A program made the translations under genes and the position numbers. A stretch of 9,567 bases of DNA. It comes from Candidatus Competibacteraceae bacterium. Its GTDB lineage: Bacteria > Pseudomonadota > Gammaproteobacteria > Competibacterales > Competibacteraceae. Shown here one piece after another: positions 1 through 6,780 of this stretch. The notes under the pieces were generated by a model that was not told the origin of the DNA, ran no database searches, and worked only from the letters and a program-made list of their open reading frames with translations. The DNA lies in the NCBI GenBank assembly GCA_020444985.1, contig JAGRHK010000030.1, positions 1 through 9,567 on the forward strand, given 5' to 3'. Each line of letters opens with the position of its first letter. Within the stretch, counting starts at the first letter, position 1.

Positions 1-1908
1 CCTGAGCGAATAGCCCACCGATCCCGCACTCCAGACAACCGGGGCATGACAAAAAGCCTTCGCTGGCGCAAGCGCCGAAAGGATTGGCATCACGACCCAC
101 TCATCACCATGATCGGTAGCTGGATTCAATCCCGCCGCCTGACACCCCTCAGGCTGCTGTCTCCATTCTTTCATACAAGCCCTAGCATGATCGGTCAAAA
201 CATGCCCCGCCGGATTCAAATAAACCGCTGCAACACCCAGCTTATTTTCAACCCAGACTTCAACTAACACCTCTAACCGTCGCCGATCAATCCGCACCTT
301 GATCATCCCCCAAAGCGCCTCACACCGTTCCCGACGCAACGCCTCCTGACGCCCCCAAACGCCGCCCAACAACCGCCAATCCAGCGCTGCCCGCAATCTC
401 GGCCAACCCCCCTCCACCGGTCGGCGGCACAATGCCGAAGGATGCCCCTGCAACTGGATGTAATACGCATCCTCCGACTCCTCCACCGCCGCCTGGGTAA
501 AGTCGGTCAACCCAAAATAGCGTTCATCCACCAAAAACACCGGCGTCCACCCTGCCAATACCGGATGACAAACTAACGTCTCTCGACCCACGCGAATCGG
601 CGGCGGAACCACCACCTCATTCCCTACCCGGACATGAAAAGGCACACCACCGCTATAGCGAAACTCCATCTCATGCTGACTGAACGCCTGGGGCGGCTGT
701 CCACGGGTCGAAAACAGCACCGTCAAGCCGGATTCCGTCGCCAGCTTCAAAAGACCCGCCCGATCATCATGGATCAGCGCTGCCTGACCTCGCTCATTGC
801 CCGTTGAATCCACTGGAAGACGCGATAACGACACCGTCTCCAGACATCTCGGTATTGGACGCACCGTCGTAATAGTACGCGCCCAAGCGAGCACTGCAGC
901 AAACCACGCGTTATAAACCGACAGCGCCATATAACCATCCCAACCACAGCGCCCCTCAACTCTGGCAGGATTCAACCCATAAAAACCATCCTCCCGCCGT
1001 TGAGATTGCAAACGCCGCAGAATCCCATCCATCATGACCGGCCAACCGCTGCGATCTTCTCTACCCCCCGCCAAGCCCAACAACGTCAAAGACGCCAACA
1101 AACAGCCATCGCCAAACAGCGCATGCGTACTGCGCCCAAAGCCCCCCACATACCCACCACCATCCCAGCACAGATCGACCCACTCCAGCAACCGCTGAAT
1201 CCTGGGCGTCAGCGCCACATCATCCTGGAACCAAGCCGCTGTCATCGCCAAAAACAACGCCTTATGATGATAGGTCATTGGCGTAGCGCCCCCGCGCTGG
1301 GGGTGTGCGGGAAAATCGATAAATCCCCCGGCGGGCGTCATCCAACGGTCCAGAAGACGACAAAAGCGCTTCATCTGCGCCGACCGCTGCGCCGGTATTG
1401 CCTCGATTACCCGACAAAGCTGCGCCAACAACGACCAGTTATTCGACGGATAGCGTTTTTTTAAATTGCAACGCGCTAAACCCTGGGTGATGCGTCCCAA
1501 ATCTTCCTCGTGAGCACCCCGCCGAATCAGCACATCCCGCAGCAGCAGCAATAAGAATCGGTTAAACGGCAGATGGCCAAGTGAGCCATTTCCCAAAGCC
1601 AACCAGGCATCCAGGGGCTGACGCCATCCACCGCCTCCCTGCTCATCCAAAAGCAGCAATGCCAAGGCGGTGCTGAGCTGCCCGTAATGATCCAGCGGCG
1701 TCACCGCGTTAAGTTCCGGATCCCACAGCCCCACGTTGGGCCGGATATGCATCCGCAACGCCGCATCAAGGGAATTCAAACAATCCGATAACAAAGCCGC
1801 TCCTCGAAACGGACTAATCTCCGCCTCCAACCCAATGCTCTGTAAGCGTTCACTCCCCTCTCCCGCAAGCAGGAGAGGGGTTGGGGGTGAGATCTGTAAA
1901 TCAACCAT
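1..1908 (-). CDS. Partial large protein, helical toroid-like N-terminal half plus beta-rich C-terminal half; function unknown
   Basis: The frame is open without a stop from the ATG at 1908 to the left edge (636 codons seen, C-terminus missing). I do not recognise the family with certainty. Residues about 30-355 are helix-like and rich in Leu, Ala and Trp, with spaced aromatic motifs: YPSNNW (153-158), TPAGGF (191-196), MTYHHK (211-216), DGGGYVGGFG (249-258), WDGYM (323-327) and YNAWF (332-336). From about 375 on the sequence turns into alternating hydrophobic strands (for example VPFHVRVGNEVVVPP, 422-436). A helical toroid followed by a beta-sandwich is the layout of heparinase II/III-like and related polysaccharide-acting proteins, so a role on glycans is possible but only inferred. 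No signal peptide is evident at this start. The ATG overlaps the stop of the upstream gene by one base (TAATG) and has no good Shine-Dalgarno, suggesting translational coupling. Residues 6-18 are encoded by a REP-like palindrome; TTG at 1830 or ATG at 1752 are alternative starts. Confidence 0.8.
   Translation of the reverse strand, partial: MVDLQISPPTPLLLAGEGSERLQSIGLEAEISPFRGAALLSDCLNSLDAALRMHIRPNVGLWDPELNAVTPLDHYGQLSTALALLLLDEQGGGGWRQPLDAWLALGNGSLGHLPFNRFLLLLLRDVLIRRGAHEEDLGRITQGLARCNLKKRYPSNNWSLLAQLCRVIEAIPAQRSAQMKRFCRLLDRWMTPAGGFIDFPAHPQRGGATPMTYHHKALFLAMTAAWFQDDVALTPRIQRLLEWVDLCWDGGGYVGGFGRSTHALFGDGCLLASLTLLGLAGGREDRSGWPVMMDGILRRLQSQRREDGFYGLNPARVEGRCGWDGYMALSVYNAWFAAVLAWARTITTVRPIPRCLETVSLSRLPVDSTGNERGQAALIHDDRAGLLKLATESGLTVLFSTRGQPPQAFSQHEMEFRYSGGVPFHVRVGNEVVVPPPIRVGRETLVCHPVLAGWTPVFLVDERYFGLTDFTQAAVEESEDAYYIQLQGHPSALCRRPVEGGWPRLRAALDWRLLGGVWGRQEALRRERCEALWGMIKVRIDRRRLEVLVEVWVENKLGVAAVYLNPAGHVLTDHARACMKEWRQQPEGCQAAGLNPATDHGDEWVVMPILSALAPAKAFCHAPVVWSAGSVGYSLR
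1855..1891. repeat. REP-like palindromic repeat within the start of a gene
   Basis: The arms CCCCTCTCC (1855-1863) and GGAGAGGGG (1872-1880) are perfect 9-base inverted repeats around an 8-base centre, followed by TTGGGGGTGAG. From general knowledge this resembles a dispersed repeat of the form CTCACCCCCAACCCC-TCTCC-loop-GGAGAGGGG found in many proteobacterial genomes, usually between genes. Only one copy is present in this window, so dispersal cannot be shown here. It sits 15 bases inside the downstream minus-strand gene if that gene starts at 1908, where it is read in frame as ISPPTPLLLAGEG. Confidence 0.65.
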
Positions 1909-4181
1909 TACTGCGGACGCATTCGGTGCAAAATAACCCCGCGATGCGGATCGAACCATACCAATAGATCCGTGTTGGGAATCGGATTGACCTGAATAAA
2001 GCTGCTCGCTCCAAACAACCCCTCTCTACCCGCAAACTTTTGGCGTCCCTTGGGAAAAAGTGGGGAGTTGCCAATACCAAGAAAATCCTCATAAACTTGC
2101 CAATGCTGGCCATCGCCACTGCGCCACATCATCCGGTCTTTATAAGACCACCACAGATAGTCGCCCGTTGACGGACAATAAGTCAGATTGTCACTTCCAG
2201 TATGGTACTTTAACGACGCACCCACGGCCTGATCCAGTTTCTGTACGATCCCATCCGCTAGAATTCGAGTGAACTCGGCTGTAATCGGCTGTTTGTCGAA
2301 GGTTCCGCCCGGCCCCAGCAGCATTTCACCCTTAATTGGGTTGTAGAGCAACCGACTGCGATAGCCCTGGCTATAGGTGCGATCCAGGTATGTCCATTGA
2401 GAATCGCCTGGACGAAAATAGAACAGGCGGCCATTCCATTGCTTGCCCTGTGCTGCGCCTTCTTCGGTATGTCCCTCACGGGACGGCCAGCCTTTGTCGA
2501 TCGCTGTGGTCCTCCCTGGAACATGCATAATCCAGCCGCCAAATTCCGGAAACCATTCTACCGCAAAATCGCCATTCTGCCCTGCGCTAGTCTGCCCCCA
2601 ACCGACTCCATACTCCTCCCACGTCACGCTCGTTTCACCTCGCAGATAAGGCGCAACCGGCGCACGACGAAATGTGCCCATCTTCTTCCGTTCCTCGCCC
2701 CAATAGGCCGGAGGCCAATACAGCATCCCATTGACCAAGGACAGCCGGTTAAAGGGACGTCGATTGGTCGAACAATCCTCGCCCCAGGGGTTGCGGACGA
2801 CATGCCAGCGCAAATCCGCATCCAGCCAAGCCAAGCGCTTATCACTGCGATCCCGCATCATTAACACCCAGAAAGACTGGGATTCGGGATCGTAAACGAA
2901 GGAGTCCATCCAACCATTGCCATGCGTGCCTCGCCCTGAACCCAAGGGACAAAACTCAATGGTCAGCACTTGACTCAGCTTGGACGCGCCACCCAGATCG
3001 GTATCCACATACCGCCATTCGCCAGGTTGCAGAGTCGCGCCAATGGCAACCAGCTTGCTTTTCGTTGCAGACGGCGGACTTGAAACCGCTTCGGATTTCG
3101 ACTCGAAGACGCTCTGATGCCGATAGACTCTCGTTCCAGGCCCATACTGCCAGAGAATCACTCCCAATTCGTCAATAGGATAGGGAACCACGCCCCCATA
3201 AGAATTGAACGGCCAGGTTTTTCGATCCCACCGCATCGCCAAGCGCCATTCATCCTGATCTGGACTATATTCCCAAAGCTCCTTCTCATCCCATTTCAGC
3301 ACCAGATAGTGGCCCGACGATGGATCATAAGTCAGATTATCCGAACTAATGGAAAACTTGAACGGCGCATCCTGCACATGGCGAATTTCACCCGTTGCAG
3401 TTAATAAATCTACCTTTTGCATCGAATGGTTTCCGCCGAGCGTCAGCAGGTCACCGCGAACCTCATTATATCGGGCGCTGGAATGGTAGCCATTCACCGC
3501 CGAATCGCCCAACACCCGCCAAGCCTTGCCATCGAAGGCCCGAAACTGGTTGTCCGAGACAACAATTAACGCCTGCAATCCCTCATGCCATGCAATCGGC
3601 ACATAACCGCCCACCGTCCCCGGCAACTGCTCCCAGCGATTCTCATCGACCCAGTACCGCCACCAACCATCCTTGGCCAGATGATAATAATGTCCGCGTC
3701 GCCAGTCATAGGTAATGCGCCCGTAGGGATGGCCGAACTTCTCAATTTGACTGGGCGCCGGTTTCACATCCCAGCAGGGGATCTCGCGCCAGGTATTATC
3801 CGCCGCCCAATAAGAAATGAACTTCTTGCGATAACGATGCCCCAGAAAGAAAGTGCGCTGGCGGCGCGGATCCCAGTACCCGCCATCGGCCCAGGCATCA
3901 ATCGCCAACTGGCGCTTGCCATCACCTGCCGGAACACGCAATAAACGACTCAGGTTGGATGCGCCGTCAACCTTTTCATCAAGCACCTTGAATTCGCCCG
4001 GCTGCAGCGACTGCGCCAAACGCCCCAGTTCCGTATCACGCAGAGAAACTGAGGACGGCGGAACGACTTCGGTCTGGGTAGCTGTCTCGCCAACCGTCGG
4101 CCCATACCCCCATAACACAATCAGCAAAGACATGCCCCACGAAAGGATGCTCATCCGTCCAAGCTTGAGAAATCTTGCCAT
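1908..4181 (-). CDS. Secreted tandem-duplicated, probable double beta-propeller protein; function unknown
   Basis: 757 residues, complete. The N-terminus has a basic start (MARFLKLGR) and a hydrophobic stretch (11-25), consistent with a Sec signal peptide; no lipobox is seen, so it is probably periplasmic or extracellular. The mature protein is a duplication. Half A begins LQPGEFKVLDEKVDGASNLS (59-78) and half B begins LQPGEWRYVDTDLGGASKLS (384-403). SDNLTYDPSSGHYL (280-293) matches SDNLTYCPSTGDYL (663-676). A Ser/Pro/Lys-rich linker lies near 358-376. Each half has about six strands of the type aromatic-x-[DN]-P-x(4)-hydrophobic run: 102, 158, 197, 238, 285 and 333 in A; 429, 480, 543, 612, 667 and 733 in B. 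This pattern suggests kelch-like propeller blades, so I infer two six-bladed propellers. No catalytic motif is recognised; a sugar- or protein-binding role is plausible. A good ribosome site (GGAGG, 9 bases upstream) supports this start; M10 is an alternative. The stop overlaps the next gene's start by one base. Confidence 0.85.
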   Translation of the reverse strand: MARFLKLGRMSILSWGMSLLIVLWGYGPTVGETATQTEVVPPSSVSLRDTELGRLAQSLQPGEFKVLDEKVDGASNLSRLLRVPAGDGKRQLAIDAWADGGYWDPRRQRTFFLGHRYRKKFISYWAADNTWREIPCWDVKPAPSQIEKFGHPYGRITYDWRRGHYYHLAKDGWWRYWVDENRWEQLPGTVGGYVPIAWHEGLQALIVVSDNQFRAFDGKAWRVLGDSAVNGYHSSARYNEVRGDLLTLGGNHSMQKVDLLTATGEIRHVQDAPFKFSISSDNLTYDPSSGHYLVLKWDEKELWEYSPDQDEWRLAMRWDRKTWPFNSYGGVVPYPIDELGVILWQYGPGTRVYRHQSVFESKSEAVSSPPSATKSKLVAIGATLQPGEWRYVDTDLGGASKLSQVLTIEFCPLGSGRGTHGNGWMDSFVYDPESQSFWVLMMRDRSDKRLAWLDADLRWHVVRNPWGEDCSTNRRPFNRLSLVNGMLYWPPAYWGEERKKMGTFRRAPVAPYLRGETSVTWEEYGVGWGQTSAGQNGDFAVEWFPEFGGWIMHVPGRTTAIDKGWPSREGHTEEGAAQGKQWNGRLFYFRPGDSQWTYLDRTYSQGYRSRLLYNPIKGEMLLGPGGTFDKQPITAEFTRILADGIVQKLDQAVGASLKYHTGSDNLTYCPSTGDYLWWSYKDRMMWRSGDGQHWQVYEDFLGIGNSPLFPKGRQKFAGREGLFGASSFIQVNPIPNTDLLVWFDPHRGVILHRMRPQ

Positions 4182-4190
4182 GCAGCGAAT

Positions 4191-4195
4191 CCTCC
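4191..4195 (-). promoter_or_regulatory. Ribosome binding site of the propeller-like gene
   Basis: On the minus strand GGAGG lies 9 bases before the ATG at 4181. It is close to consensus and supports this start over the in-frame ATG nine codons further in. Confidence 0.75.
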
Positions 4196-4215
4196 AGGAT
4201 ATCAGTCGAATTGCA

Positions 4216-4236
4216 TGATTGAGGAAGCTACAATCA
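4216..4236. repeat. Inverted repeat TGATTG-N9-CAATCA, possible operator
   Basis: Perfect 6-base arms separated by 9 bases in the divergent intergenic region. The 21-base span could bind a dimeric regulator that controls one or both operons. No U-tract follows on either strand, so a terminator is unlikely. Arms this short can arise by chance. Confidence 0.35.
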
Positions 4237-4293
4237 CGGACACGGTTTACCCTTTCATTAGCACGAACAAACGCCCACTGCGCTGTATTGGAT

Positions 4294-4299
4294 TAGAAT
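4294..4299 (+). promoter_or_regulatory. Candidate -10 element TAGAAT for the glycosyltransferase operon
   Basis: TAGAAT matches the TATAAT consensus at five of six positions. It ends 7 bases before the ATG at 4307, so transcription would begin at or next to the start codon, giving a leaderless message. No Shine-Dalgarno is visible between the hexamer and the ATG, which fits. No clear -35 is present at 16-18 bases upstream, so the call is weak. Confidence 0.35.
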
Positions 4300-4306
4300 A
4301 CTTTTC

Positions 4307-5425
4307 ATGGAATCCCAGACATCTCTTCATCTCACCTTGATCGGACCCCTGCCTCCTCCCTCCGGCGGCATGGCCAATCAGACTCGCCAACTGGCGCAAT
4401 TGCTCAAGCAGGAGGGATTAACCGTTGACCTGGTGCAGGTGAATCCACCCTATCGTCCACAGTGGGCAGGTCGCTTGCCCGGCTTGCGCGCGGTGTTCCG
4501 CTTAATTCCCTATCTGATGCGCCTGTGGCAGGCCACGCGCCGCGCCGATGTCACGCACATCATGGCCAACTCCGGCTGGGCTTGGCATTTATTTGCAGCG
4601 CCAGCCCTCATTATTTCCAGGCTACAGGGCGTTCCAGCCATTATCAACTACCGGGGAGGCAACGCGGGCGCTTTCCTGCAACAACAGGCGCGCATCGTCC
4701 TGCCCATCCTGCGTCAGGCCAAAATCCTCGCTGTTCCCTCCCAATTTCTGGCGGAACTGTTCGAGCGGTACGACTTGCCGGTCATCATTGTCCCCAACAT
4801 CGTTGATCTGGATCGCTTCAAGGCAACCGCCGACTTAACCCTCCGCAAGCCGATTTCAACCGGCCCTCACTTGATTGTGACCCGTAACCTGGAAGCGCTC
4901 TACGATATTTCGACGGCGCTCAACGCCTTTGCACAAATTCATCGACACTGGCCGAATGCGCGATTGACGATCGCTGGCTCCGGTCCCGAGCGCCAAAACC
5001 TGGAAGTCCAAGCCCGTCAACTGGATCTGGCGGATGCGGTCACATTCCCCGGTCGCCTGGAGTTGCAGGCCATGGTCGAACTTTACGCCAGCGCCCATAT
5101 CATGCTTAACCCCAGCCGGGTCGATAACACGCCAAACTCCGTGCTGGAAGCCTGGGCCAGCGGAGTCGCTGTAGTCAGCACCGCCGTTGGCGGCGTACCG
5201 TATCTTGTGCGCGATGACGAAGATGCGCTCCTTGTGCCACCGACCAATCCAGACGCGATGGCATCTGCAGTTGCAACGCTACTGGAAGCGCCAGAGAAAT
5301 TGGAGAAACTGGTCAATGCGGGAAGAAACTCAGCCGAACGTTTCTCTTGGCGTCAGGTAAAGCCTTTGTGGTTATCGATTTACCAGGATCTGGCCGAAGT
5401 CAGATCACAACAGGCCAACGCGTAA
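4307..5425 (+). CDS. Glycosyltransferase family 4 (GT-B fold)
   Basis: 372 residues, complete and of normal length for the family. It should transfer a sugar from a nucleotide- or lipid-activated donor onto a growing polysaccharide or lipid-linked acceptor at the cytoplasmic face of the inner membrane; donor and acceptor cannot be read from sequence. The N-terminal Rossmann domain starts with GPLPPPSGGMANQ (13-25), the glycine-rich loop near the acceptor site. The C-terminal donor domain carries IAGSGPERQNLE (222-233), FPGRLELQAMVELY (247-260), the region equivalent to the E-x7-E motif (D273 to E281) and the loop ASGVAVVSTAVGG (284-296). The first acidic residue of that motif is Asp rather than Glu. 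The last base of its TAA stop is the first base of the next gene's ATG, so the two are probably an operon with coupled translation. The start at 4307 has no clear ribosome site and may be used from a leaderless message. Confidence 0.92.
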   Translation: MESQTSLHLTLIGPLPPPSGGMANQTRQLAQLLKQEGLTVDLVQVNPPYRPQWAGRLPGLRAVFRLIPYLMRLWQATRRADVTHIMANSGWAWHLFAAPALIISRLQGVPAIINYRGGNAGAFLQQQARIVLPILRQAKILAVPSQFLAELFERYDLPVIIVPNIVDLDRFKATADLTLRKPISTGPHLIVTRNLEALYDISTALNAFAQIHRHWPNARLTIAGSGPERQNLEVQARQLDLADAVTFPGRLELQAMVELYASAHIMLNPSRVDNTPNSVLEAWASGVAVVSTAVGGVPYLVRDDEDALLVPPTNPDAMASAVATLLEAPEKLEKLVNAGRNSAERFSWRQVKPLWLSIYQDLAEVRSQQANA

Positions 5426-6780
5426 TGAGCGACTTCTATACCCGAATCGCCGCCCATCTCCTGTTCCCTCTCCACGAACGGCTCAAACGCCATGATACGG
5501 TTCAGATACGGCGCAATTTGGAACAAAGTCAGTGGTGGTCCCACGAGCGCCTGCAGAACCTGCAAATCCAGCGCCTGCAATCCCTGCTCCAGCAGGTCTC
5601 TCAGCGAACGCCCTACTACCGCGAGTGGTTCCAAAACCACGGACTCACTAGCGCTCAATTTCAAAACCCAGCCGATTTAACCAAACTCCCGATCATCGAT
5701 AAAGCCGCCATTCGCGCCCATCAGGATCACTGGACTGCGGAAGGCGCTACCGACCTGATCGCGATGCAAACCAGCGGCTCCTCCGGCGAACCGCTACGCT
5801 TTCAACTCAGCCGACATCGCATCAGTTGCGATATTGCCGCCAAATGGCGAGCCACCTGCTGGTGGGACGTGGACATTGGCGATCCGGAGATTGTCCTCTG
5901 GGGCTCCAGTATCGAAGCGGGCGCGCAAGACCGACTGCGCACCTTCCGCGACCAGTTGTTGCGTTCCCGACTCATCCCCACGCACGACCTGACCGACCAG
6001 CGCCTCGACAGCATTCTGGCGTTCATGCAACGCTACCGTCCACGCATGTTGTTTGGCTACCCCTCTGCCCTGGCGCGTCTCGCTTGGCGCGCCCGTACCT
6101 CTAACCTCGACATGAACGATCTGGGTTTGCAAGTCGCCTTCACCACTTCCGAAGTGTTAAGACCAGAATGGCGGGAAGTCATCGGTACCGTCTTCGGCTG
6201 CGGCGTCGCTAACGAATATGGCGCACGGGACGCCGGGTTCATCGCCCGGGAATGTCCGGCAGGAGGTCTGCACATTACTGCAGAGCAAATTATTGTGGAG
6301 ATCGTGGGCGAAGCCGGCCAAGCGTTGCCTCCCGGCCAGGAAGGCGAAATCCTGGTCACCAACCTGAGCAACCCTGAATTTCCCTTCATTCGTTACCGCA
6401 CCGGTGATCGCGGCATTCTCGATCTCGGTCAATGCGCCTGTGGCCGCAGCTTGCCATTACTGAAAGCGATCGCTGGTCGCGCCAACGACGGCCTCATCGC
6501 GACCAGCGGCGCCTGGATTCATGGTAGCGCATTCAACCACTTATTGCGGGAACTGGACGGCTTGCAAGCCTACCAAATCATTCAGGAAACTCGAACTCAG
6601 GTTCGGCTGTTATTATCGCTGGCGGGCGAATTATCCAATCAAACAACAGAGCAATTGATACGCGCCTTCCGCGAGCGCCTTGGGACCACTGTCGAAGTCT
6701 CTATCGAATGCATTGCGCACATCCCCCCCGAAGCCAACGGCAAATATCGCCACGTCATCTGTCGGGTCAGCAACCATTAA
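5425..6780 (+). CDS. Phenylacetate-CoA ligase-like (PaaK/CapK) adenylate-forming enzyme
   Basis: 451 residues. Members of this family activate a carboxylic acid with ATP to an acyl-adenylate and usually pass it to CoA. Those in capsule and exopolysaccharide loci (CapK type) have mostly unknown substrates. The ATP-binding loop TSGSSGEP is at 116-123, the NEYGARDAG motif at 263-271, the RYRTGD motif at 323-328, and the C-terminal lysine loop PPEANGKYRHV at 434-444 with K440 the likely catalytic lysine. All expected core motifs are present, so the enzyme looks active. I start it at the ATG at 5425, overlapping the glycosyltransferase stop by one base. The same frame stays open upstream to 5347, but that would add 26 residues encoded inside the glycosyltransferase gene, with no family resemblance. 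The 3' end overlaps the convergent deacetylase by 14 bases. Role inferred from context: supplying an acyl group for polysaccharide modification. Confidence 0.88.
   Translation: MSDFYTRIAAHLLFPLHERLKRHDTVQIRRNLEQSQWWSHERLQNLQIQRLQSLLQQVSQRTPYYREWFQNHGLTSAQFQNPADLTKLPIIDKAAIRAHQDHWTAEGATDLIAMQTSGSSGEPLRFQLSRHRISCDIAAKWRATCWWDVDIGDPEIVLWGSSIEAGAQDRLRTFRDQLLRSRLIPTHDLTDQRLDSILAFMQRYRPRMLFGYPSALARLAWRARTSNLDMNDLGLQVAFTTSEVLRPEWREVIGTVFGCGVANEYGARDAGFIARECPAGGLHITAEQIIVEIVGEAGQALPPGQEGEILVTNLSNPEFPFIRYRTGDRGILDLGQCACGRSLPLLKAIAGRANDGLIATSGAWIHGSAFNHLLRELDGLQAYQIIQETRTQVRLLLSLAGELSNQTTEQLIRAFRERLGTTVEVSIECIAHIPPEANGKYRHVICRVSNH
6767..6780. other. Convergent overlap of two gene ends
   Basis: The plus-strand PaaK-like gene stops with TAA at 6778-6780 and the minus-strand deacetylase stops with TGA at 6769-6767. 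The two coding sequences share 14 bases, leaving no room for a terminator between them, and none is evident just inside either gene. Confidence 0.85.

Larger units (their letters stand above)
4182..4306. promoter_or_regulatory. Divergent intergenic region between the secreted-protein operon and the glycosyltransferase operon
   Basis: These 125 bases separate two genes transcribed away from each other, so they must hold the promoters for both unless one is transcribed from elsewhere. I see a perfect inverted repeat (4216-4236), a minus-strand ribosome site and a plus-strand -10-like hexamer next to the glycosyltransferase start. I found no convincing -35/-10 pair for the minus-strand operon. 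Confidence 0.6.

Noticed and set aside
1000..1464. Plus-strand open frame of 154 codons, rich in Arg, Gln and Pro
   Set aside because: It is antisense to the long uninterrupted minus-strand frame at 1-1908, whose composition and motifs are those of a real protein.
5347..5425. Longer N-terminus for the PaaK-like enzyme starting inside the glycosyltransferase gene
   Set aside because: The 26 extra residues are the out-of-frame reading of the glycosyltransferase C-terminus; the ATG at 5425 gives a classic TAATG coupling and a normal protein length.
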